A stretch of DNA of 64,000 nucleotides from Mycobacterium avium subsp. avium (GCF_009741445.1 NZ_CP046507.1:3038001-3102000), one strand, 5' to 3'. Counted from the first letter of the stretch, positions 7,272 through 16,514 are shown. Made by a program: numbers and translations. Notes: generated by a model not told the origin, from the letters alone.

Positions 7272-9017
7272 ATGCGTGACGACTCACCCCGGATGAGTCC
7301 GCGCCGCCACATCATCGTCAGCGGTGACGACGTGCTGGCGACCACCATCGCCGAGGAACTGAACCGCGCGGGCGCCACCATCGTCAAGCTGCCCAGCGAG
7401 GAACTCGCCGGCGCCGACCTCGCCCGCGCCAGCGCCATCGTGTGCGCCGGGCGCGACGACGCCAAGAATCTCGAAATCGCCTTGCTGGCAAGGAAAACCA
7501 ACCCGCACGTGCGGGTGGTCGCCCGGTTGGGCAACGACGTGCTGCGCGGGGCGGTGGCCGCCGACAACGGCCCCGGCGCCATCCTCGACGTCGCCGACCT
7601 CGCCGCCCCCTCGGTCGTCGAGGCCTGCTTGTCGAGCAGCACCCACCCGGTCCGGGCGGCCGGCATCGACTTCTTGGTGTCGGGGGCCGAGGCACCCCGC
7701 GACGCGACGCTTCGGGAGATCTACGGCGACCTGGCGCCGGTGGCGGTGATCCACGGCAACGACGGCGCCACCCCCGGCGAGGTGGTGCCCTGTCCCGGCC
7801 GGGACCACCGGGTGCGCGCCGGCGACTGGACCGCCATGATCGGCAGCGCCGACGAACTGGCCGCGCGCGGCATCAGAACACCGCGGCCCCCCGCGACCCG
7901 TTCTCGCCAGACGTGGCTGCGGCGGGTGTTGGACGCCGCCCGCGCCATGCGCGACGACGTCAACCCGATGCTGTTCCCCGCGATCCTGCTCGCACTCACC
8001 CTGCTGCTGGTGTCCACGGTCATCGTGCACTTCTCCTACACCAAGCCGCGGCTGTCCTGGCTGGACGCCCTGTACTTCACCGCCGAGACCATCACCACGG
8101 TGGGCTACGGCGAGTTCACCTTCGCCCACCAGTCCGCCTGGCTGCGAATCTTCGCCGTGGGCCTGATGTTCGCGGGCGTGACGACCACCGCGCTGCTCGT
8201 CGCGTTCCTGGCGGACCTGCTGCTGTCGCGGCGCTTTCTGCAGTCGGCCGGGCTGCGGCGGGCACGCCACCTGCGCAACCACATCATCGTGGTCGGGCAG
8301 GGATCGTTCGGCAGCCGCGTCGTCGCCGACCTGACCGCCGCCGGTTACGACGTCGCGGTGATCGAGCGCGACGAGAACAACCGGTTCCTGTCCACCGCGG
8401 CCGAACTCGACGTGCCGGTGATCTTCGGGGATGCGACGCTGCGCCAGACGCTGGAGTCGGCCCGGGTCGACCGGGCCCGGGCCGTCGCGGTGCTGACCCA
8501 GGACGACATGGTCAACATCGAGATCGGGATCGTGCTGCGCGAGATGCTGGGGCCGCGGGTGATGCCCGAGGTGAACCGGCCCGACGTGCCGATCGTGCTG
8601 CGCATCTATGACCGCACCCTGGGCGATGCGGTGGCCAAGCGGTTCGGGTTCGAAAACGTCCGATCCACCGTCGACCTGGCGGCGCCCTGGTTCATCGGCA
8701 CCGCGATGGGCCTGCAGGTGCTGGGCACGTTCTCGGTCGGGCAGCGGTCCTTCATGGTCGGCGCCATGCACGTGGCGGCCGGCAGCGAGCTCGACGGGCT
8801 GCGGATGTTCGAAATGTCCACCCAGACCCGGGTCATCGCGATCACTCGTCGGGACACGCCCGTCGAGCTGCATCCCCGCCGCGACGCCTGGCTCCGGGCC
8901 GGCGACACCGTCTACCTGGTGGGTCCGTATCGCGAGCTGCTGGAGACGCTGCGCAAGGGGCAGCCGCCCCAGCAGCCCGCCAACGAGGAGCGGCCCGCGG
9001 ACAAGGCGACGACCTGA
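7272..9017 (+). CDS. potassium channel protein with two RCK (TrkA) regions
   Basis: This 581-residue protein has an N-terminal TrkA-N/RCK-like Rossmann segment (RRHIIVSGDDVLATTI), two membrane helices around residues 230-320 flanking the selectivity filter TVGYGE (about 276-281), then a second RCK (NHIIVVGQGSFGSRVV) and a TrkA-C region near the C-terminus. It is therefore a K+ channel or ligand-gated K+ exporter in the cytoplasmic membrane. The ATG at 7272 is preceded by AGAGGTGGGG at 7260-7269. The earlier ATG at 7251 would lie upstream of that site. An N-terminal RCK before the pore is less usual than one after it. Confidence 0.85.
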   Translation: MRDDSPRMSPRRHIIVSGDDVLATTIAEELNRAGATIVKLPSEELAGADLARASAIVCAGRDDAKNLEIALLARKTNPHVRVVARLGNDVLRGAVAADNGPGAILDVADLAAPSVVEACLSSSTHPVRAAGIDFLVSGAEAPRDATLREIYGDLAPVAVIHGNDGATPGEVVPCPGRDHRVRAGDWTAMIGSADELAARGIRTPRPPATRSRQTWLRRVLDAARAMRDDVNPMLFPAILLALTLLLVSTVIVHFSYTKPRLSWLDALYFTAETITTVGYGEFTFAHQSAWLRIFAVGLMFAGVTTTALLVAFLADLLLSRRFLQSAGLRRARHLRNHIIVVGQGSFGSRVVADLTAAGYDVAVIERDENNRFLSTAAELDVPVIFGDATLRQTLESARVDRARAVAVLTQDDMVNIEIGIVLREMLGPRVMPEVNRPDVPIVLRIYDRTLGDAVAKRFGFENVRSTVDLAAPWFIGTAMGLQVLGTFSVGQRSFMVGAMHVAAGSELDGLRMFEMSTQTRVIAITRRDTPVELHPRRDAWLRAGDTVYLVGPYRELLETLRKGQPPQQPANEERPADKATT

Positions 9018-9041
9018 GGGCCGCGGCACGGCAGATGCGGG

Positions 9042-9914
9042 TCATGACGCCGACCAGTCCAGCGACCCCTGGGCGCCGGCGCCGCCCGCCTGGCCGTCGC
9101 GCCGGGCGCACCATCCGGCCAGCTCCTGGCGGGCCGCCAGGGTCACCGGGTGCTCGTCACCGAGCACCCGGCTCTCCTCCTCGACCAGTGCCTCCCATGC
9201 CGCGACCGCGTCGGTGACACCGGCCCGCTCCGGCGCCCACAGCGTGAACATGTGTCGCGCCATCAGCACGTGCGCGTGGTCGTCTCCCAGCTTCTCGCGC
9301 AGCTCACCGATCAGCGGCTCCAGCTCGGCGACGGCCGCGGGGACGTCGCCGGCGCGGCCCCGCCAGATCGACAACATCAGTTGCGTGCCCAGGGTGTCGG
9401 TGTGATCGGCGCCGAGCACCCGGCGCCGCGCGGCCAGCACCTGCTCGCCCTCGGCCATCGCGCCGACGAAATCGCCTATCTCCCAACGCTTCTCGGCGAT
9501 CTTCTCGCGGGCCACCAGGGTGTTCTCGTGGTCGGCGCCCCAGACCCGCTGTTCGTCGGCGAACAGCTGCGACCATTCGGCCAGCGACGACAACGCGGCC
9601 TGCTGTCGACTGGCCAACAGGTGCCGCGCGGTCAGGGTACTCAGATGATCGGGGCCGAGCACCTCGACGAGGTCGGGTATCAACCGCTCGAACTCCTCGT
9701 AGGCCACCGCGCACTCGCCCGCCCGCAGCCGCAGGGTGGCCAGCGACACCTTGAGTTCCAGGGCGGTGGGATGGCGTTCGCCCAGCGTTGCCCGGCACAG
9801 CGTGACCAGCTCACCGGCCTGTCGCGCGGCCCCCACGAAATCGCCCTTGTTCGTGCACTCGGTCAACAGCCCGGTCAGTTCGGCCAGCGGGGCGGGCAAT
9901 TCCTGCTGCGTCAT
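9042..9914 (-). CDS. tetratricopeptide repeat protein
   Basis: The 290-residue protein has six repeats marked by the pattern (L/W)G-x2-H-x2-(T/V)L: LGERHPTAL, LGPDHLSTL, WGADHENTL, LGADHTDTL, LGDDHAHVL and LGDEHPVTL. These are kinesin-light-chain-like TPRs, about 42 residues apart, which pack into a superhelix for protein binding. No enzyme domain is fused. The ATG at 9914 (MTQQELPAPL) begins the repeat region; the frame extends upstream but with Arg-rich, non-conserved-looking sequence. The partner is unknown. Confidence 0.8.
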   Translation of the reverse strand: MTQQELPAPLAELTGLLTECTNKGDFVGAARQAGELVTLCRATLGERHPTALELKVSLATLRLRAGECAVAYEEFERLIPDLVEVLGPDHLSTLTARHLLASRQQAALSSLAEWSQLFADEQRVWGADHENTLVAREKIAEKRWEIGDFVGAMAEGEQVLAARRRVLGADHTDTLGTQLMLSIWRGRAGDVPAAVAELEPLIGELREKLGDDHAHVLMARHMFTLWAPERAGVTDAVAAWEALVEEESRVLGDEHPVTLAARQELAGWCARRDGQAGGAGAQGSLDWSAS

Positions 9915-9975
9915 GCCACCAATCAAATCGCCGCCGCGCCGGCCCGGCAATTCACCCCGACGCGCCCGGACCCGG

Positions 9976-10866
9976 CTACAGCCGGGCGGCGACGTCGGCC
10001 GCACGGCGCAGCTGGCCGACGTCCGAGCTGGTCGGGATCAGCTGCACCTCGTCGGCCCCGATCCCGGCGAATTTGCGCAGCACCTCTGCCAGCTCGTCCT
10101 CGTCACCGGCCCAGCCCGTCATCGGCGCCATGGCGTCGACGTAGTCGGCCGGTATCCAGTTCATGTAGCGCCGCAGGTGGCGGTGGACCTGCTCGCGGGC
10201 GGTCCGGGGCGAGCCGAACGCGAACCAGAACGAGGTGATCAGGTGGGGCGCGGGCTTGCCGGCCCGCGCCCAGGCGTCGCGGGTCACGTCGAACAGCTCG
10301 CGCTGCTTGGCGACGTCGAGGTCCAGCGTGGTGCCGGCCAGCCCGTCGGCCCAGGCGGCCGCGCTGCGAATGGTCTTGGGTCCGATGCTGCCGACGAACA
10401 GCGGCGGTCCGCCGGGCTGCACCGGCGCCGGCCCGACCGGCAACACGGATTCGGTCAGCTTCTCCCCCGCCCACACCCGCTTCATCACCGCCACCCGCTC
10501 GGCCATGCCGCGCATCGTCTGGGTCGCCGGGTCGGCGCCGACTGCGTGGTAGTCCTCCTGCCGACCGCCCACGCCGATGCCCACGCTCAGCCGCCCGCCG
10601 CTGAGCAGGTCGCCGGTCGCCAGTCCCTTGGCGAGCAGCACCGGGTCGTGCAGTTGCGGCACGATCACCGTGGTCAGCAGCCGGACCCGCTCGGTCCAGG
10701 CGGCCAACGCGCCCAGCAGTGTCAGGCTGTCCGGGTTATCGAAGGCGATGCGCTCGCCCCAGCACAGCGACGAGAACGGGCCCTCGTCGATGGTGCGCGC
10801 CCAGGTCTCGAGCACCGTCGCGTCCAGATCCGGCTCCATCACCGGCATGGTCATCGCTACCCGCAC
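9976..10866 (-). CDS. LLM-class F420-type oxidoreductase
   Basis: This 296-residue protein resembles the luciferase-like monooxygenase superfamily, TIM barrels that in mycobacteria mostly use F420. Visible features are SLCWGERIAFDNPDSL, RVRLLTTVIVPQLHDPVLLAKGLATGDLLSGGRLSVGIGVGG split over the barrel strands 3-4, and a C-terminal LIPTSSDVGQL. GTG 10866 is taken as start; ATG 10854 is an alternative. It is divergent from the VOC gene at 10921. The substrate cannot be assigned. Confidence 0.8.
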   Translation of the reverse strand: MRVAMTMPVMEPDLDATVLETWARTIDEGPFSSLCWGERIAFDNPDSLTLLGALAAWTERVRLLTTVIVPQLHDPVLLAKGLATGDLLSGGRLSVGIGVGGRQEDYHAVGADPATQTMRGMAERVAVMKRVWAGEKLTESVLPVGPAPVQPGGPPLFVGSIGPKTIRSAAAWADGLAGTTLDLDVAKQRELFDVTRDAWARAGKPAPHLITSFWFAFGSPRTAREQVHRHLRRYMNWIPADYVDAMAPMTGWAGDEDELAEVLRKFAGIGADEVQLIPTSSDVGQLRRAADVAARL

Positions 10867-10920
10867 GATGGGGATTCTGGCATGTTTAACATTCGGCCCT
10901 TCAGTGGAACCATGGGGCGA

Positions 10921-11334
10921 ATGGGTCTGACCAACACCTCCATCGCGCATGTGCGCCTGACCGTGACCGACATCGAGCAGTCACGGCGGTTCTACGAGAG
11001 CGTGTTCGGTTGGCCGGTGCTGCTGGAGGTGCCCGACAACGCCGACGCGTCCACTCGTGAGCAGTTGAGCTTTTTGTTCGGCGGTGTCATCTACGACCTC
11101 GGCGGCACGCTGCTGGGGCTGCGGCCGGTGGCCACCGACCGCTTCGACGAGGACCGCACCGGCCTGGACCACATCGCGTTCCGGCTCGACAGCAGGGACG
11201 AATTGGATGCGGCCGCAGCGCATTTGGACGAGCTTGGCGTCGCTCACGAGCCGGTCAAGGACATCGGCCCGGCCTACATCCTGCAGTTCCGCGATCCCGA
11301 CAACATCGCCCTGGAGCTGACCGCCCCGAAGTAG
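10921..11334 (+). CDS. VOC (glyoxalase/dioxygenase) family protein
   Basis: A 137-residue vicinal-oxygen-chelate protein with two beta-alpha-beta-beta-beta modules. Likely metal ligands are His10 (IAHVRLTV), His84 (GLDHIAFRL) and Glu132 (IALELTA), spaced as in the family. FYESVFGWPV is the typical first-helix motif. ATG 10921 is chosen; an in-frame ATG at 10912 would add three residues. Another VOC gene follows 51 bases later in the same direction, so the two may be co-transcribed. The substrate is unknown. Confidence 0.85.
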   Translation: MGLTNTSIAHVRLTVTDIEQSRRFYESVFGWPVLLEVPDNADASTREQLSFLFGGVIYDLGGTLLGLRPVATDRFDEDRTGLDHIAFRLDSRDELDAAAAHLDELGVAHEPVKDIGPAYILQFRDPDNIALELTAPK

Positions 11335-11385
11335 CCGCCCGGCGCGTTGTCGCCGCGGCCGCGCGGTGGTTGACTGGACAGAACC

Positions 11386-11781
11386 ATGACCATCAGTTTC
11401 AACCACACCATCGTCGCCTCACGCGACAAACGGGAATCCGCGGAGTTTCTCGCCGAGTTGTTCGACCTGCCCGGCCCAAAACCGTTCGGCCACTTCATGG
11501 TCGTCGAACTCGACCACGGCGCCAGCCTGGACTACGCGGACGCCCCCGACGGCGCGGACATCCCGCGCCAGCACTACGCGTTCTTGGTCTCCGAGCAAGA
11601 GTTCGACACCATCTACGGCAAGATCCGCGCCCGCGGCCTGGAACACTGGGCCGACCCCGGCGCCCGGCGTCCCGGCGAGATCAACCACAACGACGGCGGG
11701 CGCGGGGTGTACTTCCTGGATCCCTCCGGCCACGCCATGGAGATCCTCACCCGCCCGTACGGGTCGGGCGCGGCGAACTAG
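11386..11781 (+). CDS. VOC family protein (glyoxalase/bleomycin-resistance type)
   Basis: This 131-residue protein has the VOC layout: [12 protein letters not shown] with His7, then [11 protein letters not shown], a central [13 protein letters not shown] strand with His63, and [12 protein letters not shown] near the C-terminus carrying the Glu ligand. It is shorter than and diverged from the VOC protein just upstream, so it is not a recent duplicate. The end overlaps the convergent Rrf2 gene by 4 bases. Confidence 0.85.
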   Translation: MTISFNHTIVASRDKRESAEFLAELFDLPGPKPFGHFMVVELDHGASLDYADAPDGADIPRQHYAFLVSEQEFDTIYGKIRARGLEHWADPGARRPGEINHNDGGRGVYFLDPSGHAMEILTRPYGSGAAN

Positions 11782-12263
11782 TCGCCGGTGCGCGCGGTGC
11801 CGTGCCGCTGGCTTTCCTGCTTGCGGTAGTCGTCGGCCAGCTGCGCGACATGCTTGGGCAGGCTTCCGGTGGCGACGTCGGCCAGGGTGGTTTCCTCCAG
11901 CACCAACCGCATGCTGGCCCGCAGCGCCCGCCAGACGTCGGTGAGCGCGGCGGTCGGCCCCGAGTAGGGCAGGTCGCCCAGCCCGATGTCGCGGACGCTG
12001 GCCAGCGGCCCATCGATGCAGCGCAGCACGTCGGCGATGCTGATGTCCTTGCCGGGGCGGGCCAATTCGTAGCCGCCCTCGCGACCGCGATGACTGCGCA
12101 CCAGCCGATCGGTGCGCAGATTGGTCAGGATGTCGACGAGGAATTGCGGCGGAATGCCCTGCGCCTGGGCCAGATCGTCGGTCTTGACCAGCGTCCCGTC
12201 GGGCACCGTGGCGAGCTGGATCATCGCCCGCACGGCGTACTCCGCCTTCGCTGACATCCGCAC
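11778..12263 (-). CDS. Rrf2-family transcriptional regulator (Rv1287-like)
   Basis: A 161-residue Rrf2 protein: winged helix-turn-helix at residues 1-70 ([26 protein letters not shown], then a [11 protein letters not shown] wing), then a dimerisation helix. Only one cysteine (RCIDGPL) is present, not the three of IscR/NsrR-type iron-sulfur sensors, so it probably does not carry a classical cluster. It lies directly downstream of cysNC on the same strand, as in M. tuberculosis, which suggests a role in sulfur metabolism. GTG 12263 is used; ATG 12257 is equally possible. Confidence 0.85.
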   Translation of the reverse strand: MRMSAKAEYAVRAMIQLATVPDGTLVKTDDLAQAQGIPPQFLVDILTNLRTDRLVRSHRGREGGYELARPGKDISIADVLRCIDGPLASVRDIGLGDLPYSGPTAALTDVWRALRASMRLVLEETTLADVATGSLPKHVAQLADDYRKQESQRHGTARTGD

Positions 12264-12321
12264 CCTCAGGATTGTGCCACCCGGAGCGGCGATTTCGATG
12301 CAGCCTGGCTGACCCGGCGGG

Positions 12322-14172
12322 CTACCCGCGTGATTCCAGCAGGTCGATCACCCGCTGCGCCTGCTCCTCGACGGTGCCGTCCGGGGTGAGCCGCAGGTCG
12401 GGCTTCGCCGGCGGCTGATACGGGCTGTCGATGCCGGTGAACTGGGTGATCTCGCCGGCCCGCGCCTTGGCGTACAGACCCTTGGGGTCACGCTTTTCGC
12501 ATTCCTCGATCGGGGTGTCGCAGAACACCTCGATGAAGTCGAAGCCGGCGTCGGCGTGCACTTTGCGCGCCAATTCGCGTTGCTCGGCCAGTGGGCTGAT
12601 CGCCGGAACCAGCACGACGTTGCCGCAATCGGCCAGCAGCGCCGCCACGTGAGCGAGCCGGCGCAGGTTCTCCGCCCGGTCGGCCATGGAGAAACCAAGG
12701 TCCGCGTTGAGCCCGTGCCGAAGGTTGTCGCCGTCGAGAACATAAGCCTGCGCACCCTTTTCGAGCAGCTTCTGCTCGACCAGCATGGCCACCGACGACT
12801 TGCCGGAACCGGACAGACCGGTGAACCACACCGTCTTGCCGCGGGGCCGCGCCGCGGCGATCGCTGATGACTTGTGCCGCACCGTGTTCGGGCTCGCGGC
12901 CTGGGCCGAGGCGTCGCGCAGCACCATGCCCGCGGCCACCGTGCCGTTGGTGTGCGGGTCGATCAGGATGAACGAGCCGGTGCTGGGGTTGCGGGTGTAC
13001 TCGTCGAGCAGCAGGGGCACCTGGGTGCGCAGCGAAATACGGCCCAGCTCATTGAGTTTCAGCGCCGTCGCGGTCTTGTCCCGATGCAGCGTGTTGACGT
13101 CGAGCCGGTAATCGAGCCCGGTCACCCTCGCGTGCGTGGTGCGGGTGGTGTGCTTGATGACGTAGTCGCGGCCCGGTTCCAGCGTCGTGTTGTCGGCCAT
13201 CCAGCACACCGTCGCGTCGAAATCCTGGGCGATCCTGGGCTGGTTGTGGGTGCGCGCGATCAGATCCCCGCGCGAGATGTCGATCTCGTCGGCCAGGGTC
13301 AGCGACACCGCCATCGGTGGGAACGCTTCTTGCACCGGGCCGTTCGGGCCCTCGATCGCGGTGATCCGGGTGCGCTTGCCGACCGGCAGCACCACGACCT
13401 CGTCGCCGGGACGCATCACGCCGCTGGCGACGGTACCGGCGTAGCTGCGGTGGTCCTGATGCTCGTGGGTGTGCGGACGGATCACGTACTGCACCGGGAA
13501 CCGCACGTCGACCAGGTTGCGGTCACCGGCGATGTACACCTCTTCGAGGTGCGACAGCAGCGCCGGCCCCTCGTACCAGGGTGTCTGATCCGACTTGGTC
13601 ACCACGTTGTCGCCGTGCAGGGCCGAAATCGGGATGGTGGCCACGTCGTGCACGTCCAGGCGCGCGGCGAAGGCGTGGAATTCGTCTCGGATGGACTCGA
13701 ATTTCTCTCTGTCCCAACCGATCAGGTCCATCTTGTTGACCGCGAGCACGATGTGCTGGATGCCCAGCAGCGAGGCCAGGAAGGCGTGCCGGCGGGACTG
13801 CTCCAGCAGGCCGTGCCGCGCATCGACCAGCACGATCACCAGCTGCGCGGTCGACGCGCCGGTCACCATGTTGCGGGTGTACTGGATGTGGCCGGGCGTG
13901 TCGGCGATGATGAATTTCCGCTTGGGCGTGGCGAAGTAGCGGTAGGCGACGTCGATGGTGATACCCTGCTCGCGTTCGGCCCGCAGGCCGTCGGTGACCA
14001 GCGCCAGGTCGGTGTAGTCGTGGCCGCGGTCCTTCGAGGTCTGCTCCACCGCCGCCCACTGGTCTTCCATCACGGCCTTGGAGTCGTAGAGCAGCCGGCC
14101 GATCAGCGTGGACTTGCCGTCGTCGACGGATCCCGCAGTGGCCAAACGCAATAGCGTGGTTGGGGCGGCCAT
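12322..14172 (-). CDS. cysN: bifunctional ATP sulfurylase large subunit / APS kinase (CysNC)
   Basis: This 616-residue fusion carries out two steps of sulfate activation. Residues 1-430 are the CysN GTPase, with P-loop [17 protein letters not shown] (G3) and NKMD (G4), which drives APS synthesis by CysD. Residues about 440-616 are APS kinase, with [11 protein letters not shown]-loop and [10 protein letters not shown], which phosphorylates APS to PAPS. The ATG at 14172 overlaps the cysD stop (ATGA), so the subunits are translationally coupled. Length matches the mycobacterial fusion. PAPS feeds both cysteine synthesis and sulfolipid-type sulfation. Confidence 0.95.
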   Translation of the reverse strand: MAAPTTLLRLATAGSVDDGKSTLIGRLLYDSKAVMEDQWAAVEQTSKDRGHDYTDLALVTDGLRAEREQGITIDVAYRYFATPKRKFIIADTPGHIQYTRNMVTGASTAQLVIVLVDARHGLLEQSRRHAFLASLLGIQHIVLAVNKMDLIGWDREKFESIRDEFHAFAARLDVHDVATIPISALHGDNVVTKSDQTPWYEGPALLSHLEEVYIAGDRNLVDVRFPVQYVIRPHTHEHQDHRSYAGTVASGVMRPGDEVVVLPVGKRTRITAIEGPNGPVQEAFPPMAVSLTLADEIDISRGDLIARTHNQPRIAQDFDATVCWMADNTTLEPGRDYVIKHTTRTTHARVTGLDYRLDVNTLHRDKTATALKLNELGRISLRTQVPLLLDEYTRNPSTGSFILIDPHTNGTVAAGMVLRDASAQAASPNTVRHKSSAIAAARPRGKTVWFTGLSGSGKSSVAMLVEQKLLEKGAQAYVLDGDNLRHGLNADLGFSMADRAENLRRLAHVAALLADCGNVVLVPAISPLAEQRELARKVHADAGFDFIEVFCDTPIEECEKRDPKGLYAKARAGEITQFTGIDSPYQPPAKPDLRLTPDGTVEEQAQRVIDLLESRG

Positions 14173-15101
14173 CAGAAGTACCCCTGCCGCTTGCGGTCTT
14201 CCATGCCGGCCTCCGAGATCCGGTCGTCCGCCCGGGTCGCCCCGCGCTCGGTGAGCCGGGACACCGCGGTCTCGGCAATGACCTCGTCCACCGTGGCCGC
14301 CTGCGATTCCACACAGCCGGTGCAGGTGACGTCCCCGACGGTGCGGAACCGCACCGTCGCCTCGAACACCGGCTCGTCGGGATTGGGTTGCATGTTCCGG
14401 TCGACCGCGAGCAGCATGCCGTCGCGGCGAAACACCTTGCGCCGGTGGGCGTAATAGATGGACGGCAGCGCGATGTTCTCGGCGCCGATGTAGGACCAGA
14501 TGTCGAATTCGGTCCAATTGGACAGCGGGAACACCCGGATGTGCTCGCCCTTGTGGTGCCGGCCGTTGTAGAGGTTCCACAGCTCGGGCCGCTGCGCCTT
14601 CGGATCCCACTGCCCGAACTCGTCGCGGAAGCTGAACACCCGCTCCTTGGCGCGGGCCTTCTCCTCGTCGCGACGCGCCCCGCCGAACGCGGCGTCGAAC
14701 TTGTTCTCGCGGATGGCGCGCAGCAGGGTCACGGTCTGGATCGGGTTGCGTCCCTGCTTCGGCTCGACCACCCGTCCGGCGTCGATGTCGTCCTGCACTG
14801 AGGCGACCACCAAGCGCAGGCCGTGCTGCTTGACCAACTCGTCGCGGGTGGCGATCACCTCGTCGAAGTTGTGCCCGGTGTCGACGTGCATCACCGGGAA
14901 CGGCAGCCGTCCGGGCCGGAAGGCCCGCAACGCCAGGTGCAGCATGACGATCGAGTCCTTGCCGCCGGAGAACAGCAGCACCGGGCGCTCGAACTCGGCG
15001 GCGACCTCACGGATGATGTGGATCGCCTCCGCCTCCAGCGAGCGCAGATGGCTCAATTCGTACTGTCCGGCGGCGGGCGCCGTCTGCAGATCAGCGGTCA
15101 T
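14172..15101 (-). CDS. cysD: sulfate adenylyltransferase subunit 2 (CysD)
   Basis: The 309-residue small subunit of ATP sulfurylase makes APS from sulfate and ATP. It shows the PP-loop LLFSGGKDSIVMLHLA, the FGGARRDEEKARAKE segment, and the C-terminal CTGCVESQA and DRKRQGYF typical of CysD. The ATG at 15101 has a GAAGGAAG ribosome-binding site just upstream; a TTG at 15116 lies before that site and is rejected. It overlaps cysNC. The promoter must lie in the 177 bases shared with the divergent thioesterase remnant. Confidence 0.95.
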   Translation of the reverse strand: MTADLQTAPAAGQYELSHLRSLEAEAIHIIREVAAEFERPVLLFSGGKDSIVMLHLALRAFRPGRLPFPVMHVDTGHNFDEVIATRDELVKQHGLRLVVASVQDDIDAGRVVEPKQGRNPIQTVTLLRAIRENKFDAAFGGARRDEEKARAKERVFSFRDEFGQWDPKAQRPELWNLYNGRHHKGEHIRVFPLSNWTEFDIWSYIGAENIALPSIYYAHRRKVFRRDGMLLAVDRNMQPNPDEPVFEATVRFRTVGDVTCTGCVESQAATVDEVIAETAVSRLTERGATRADDRISEAGMEDRKRQGYF

Positions 15102-15144
15102 GGCTTCCTTCGGCAACGTCGGAGATAAAACCTGGCAGAACTGA

Positions 15145-15161
15145 CCATATTTGGCATCTTA
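15145..15161 (-). promoter_or_regulatory. possible cysD promoter -10 and adjacent near-palindrome
   Basis: On the minus strand, TAAGAT at 15161-15156 sits about 55 bases upstream of the cysD ATG, inside GTTAAGAT. The same octamer occurs upstream of the carbonic anhydrase gene. Directly downstream, CCATATTTGG at 15145-15154 is a near-palindrome that could be an operator. No good -35 is seen. Confidence 0.3.
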
Positions 15162-15278
15162 ACGATCTATGAGACCAGCCGGCGCCGGCGCTGTCAACTC
15201 CGGCGCGGGCGGCGTCACCGTCACGCCGGAGTGGGCGCGGTGCTTTGCCGGCGGGGCGCGGTGCGAAAACATGGGCGG

Positions 15279-15724
15279 ATGACTTCTTCCACTTCTTCCG
15301 CTTCCGAATCGGCCGCCGCCCCGAGCGGTCGCGACGTGATCGCCCAGTTCCTGCCCCAGTCGCCGTTCGTCGTCAAGCTCGGCATAGTGGCCGAGCGGCT
15401 GGACGAGGACGAGGTCCGGCTGCGGCTGCCCTGGGATCCCTCCAACGTGACGATCGGCGACATGGTGCACGGCGGCGCCATCGCCACGCTGGCCGATCTC
15501 ACCGTGATGGCGGCGGCGTGGTGCGGCGCCCAGGCGCCGCCGCAGCTGCGCGGGGTGACGGTGTCGATGGCCCTGGACTTCATGGCCCCGGCCCGGCCAG
15601 CGACGTGATCGGGGTCGGCCGGGTACTGCGGCGGGGCCGGTCGGTGGTCAACTGCGAGGCCGAGATCGTCGACCCGCAGGGCACGCTGGTGGCCAAGGCG
15701 CTGGCCACCTACAAGGTGGGGTGA
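15279..15724 (+). pseudogene. PaaI-type hotdog thioesterase, frameshifted
   Basis: From ATG 15279 the frame encodes a hotdog-fold thioesterase (FVVKLGIVAERLDEDEVRL, then IGDMVHGGAIATLADLTV, the active-site helix with the catalytic HGG region). It stops at about 15608 after SMALDFMAPAR. The rest of the family sequence, SDVIGVGRVLRRGRSVVNCE up to LATYKVG, follows in another frame to the stop at 15724. One G appears to be missing near 15595 in a run of G and C. The product as written would lack the last beta strands. It may be a true pseudogene or a base-calling error; otherwise it would be an intact acyl-CoA thioesterase of about 148 residues. Confidence 0.8.
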
Positions 15725-15726
15725 GC

Positions 15727-15810
15727 CGGCCGGCGCCCGAGTTGTCGGCCGGCGCCCGAGTTGTCGGCCGGCGCCCGAGTTGTGTCGGCCGGCGCCCGAG
15801 TTGTCGGCCG
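15727..15810. repeat. 19-bp tandem repeat, four perfect copies
   Basis: The unit cggccggcgcccgagttgt occurs at 15727-15745, 15746-15764, 15765-15783 and, after two extra bases (gt), 15786-15804. A six-base partial copy ends at 15810. It lies between two convergent genes. Copies are identical, which suggests recent slippage, as in a VNTR. Confidence 0.9.
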
Positions 15811-15845
15811 AGCGTGCACCCACGGTGACGTTCGGGCCGTTTTTT
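15806..15845 (+). terminator. possible rho-independent terminator or interspersed element
   Basis: An imperfect stem (ggccgagcgt at 15806-15815 against acgttcgggcc at 15828-15838) is followed by six T at 15840-15845. It is placed to end transcripts of the plus-strand thioesterase. The stem has mismatches, so confidence is modest. Confidence 0.4.
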
Positions 15846-15874
15846 CGCGCTGACTACACGCTCGCCGGACGAGT

Positions 15875-16366
15875 CTAGGGCTTGACCTCGTCGAGCTTGC
15901 CCGTGGCGACGTCGAACACGAATCCGCGGGCCGAGACGTGCTTGGTGACGAACGGATTGGCCTCGATGCGGCGCAGCGACTGCCGGACATCCTCGGCCAG
16001 ATCCGCAAAGGCCTCCGCCGCCCAGGGCGGTTTGATCCCGGTCTCCTCCTGGATGCCGCGCTTGAAGTCGTCGTCGGTGAAGGTGAGCATCCCGCAGTCG
16101 GTGTGGTGGATCAGGATGATCTCCCGGGTTCCCAGCAGCCGTTGGCTGATGGCCAGTGAGCGGACCACGTCGTCGGTGATGACGCCGCCGGCGTTTCGGA
16201 TGACGTGGGCCTCCCCCTCGCGCAGGCCGAGGATGCGATACACGTCCAGCCGCGCGTCCATGCACGCGACGACCGCGACGTGTTTGCTGGGTGGCATCGG
16301 CAGTGGTCCCTCGAAGCTGCGCGCGTACCCGGCATTGTGGGCCAGGTAGTCATCGGTAACCGCCAT
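15875..16366 (-). CDS. canA: beta-carbonic anhydrase (Rv1284-like)
   Basis: This 163-residue beta-class carbonic anhydrase interconverts CO2 and bicarbonate. The zinc ligands are Cys35, His88 and Cys91, with the Asp37-Arg39 dyad in ACMDARLD, exactly as in Rv1284; HTDCGML surrounds the last ligand. The ATG is preceded by GAGGAG. Its neighbours (cysD on one side, opp on the other) match the M. tuberculosis order. A GTTAAGAT sequence (-10-like TAAGAT at 16417-16412, minus strand) lies 46 bases upstream. Confidence 0.95.
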   Translation of the reverse strand: MAVTDDYLAHNAGYARSFEGPLPMPPSKHVAVVACMDARLDVYRILGLREGEAHVIRNAGGVITDDVVRSLAISQRLLGTREIILIHHTDCGMLTFTDDDFKRGIQEETGIKPPWAAEAFADLAEDVRQSLRRIEANPFVTKHVSARGFVFDVATGKLDEVKP

Positions 16367-16411
16367 GCCAGTCTCCTCGAAAATTTGCTACGCGGACTGC
16401 CGCCGCGACGG

Positions 16412-16417
16412 ATCTTA
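16412..16417 (-). promoter_or_regulatory. possible -10 element of the carbonic anhydrase gene
   Basis: TAAGAT on the minus strand, within GTTAAGAT, with a poor GTGAAA at a 17-base spacing as a possible -35. The same GTTAAGAT occurs upstream of cysD. Confidence 0.3.
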
Positions 16418-16514
16418 ACAATCGGGTACCTGATTTTCACCGTTGGCAATCAGCACGATCGGAAGGTTCGCGTTCGTCTGGCTAACCTGTCCCAATGCGG
16501 CACTGTGGTGGGGC

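Noticed and set aside
7284..9029. Long minus-strand frame of 581 residues
   Set aside because: It is antisense to the K+ channel gene, His/Gly/Arg-rich with no domain, as expected from high GC; the plus strand has clear motifs.
12874..14154. Plus-strand frame of 426 residues
   Set aside because: Antisense to cysNC, Arg/His/Val-rich, no family motif; cysNC is certain.
15727..15810. CRISPR array
   Set aside because: Units are contiguous with no spacers and no cas genes nearby; it is a tandem repeat.
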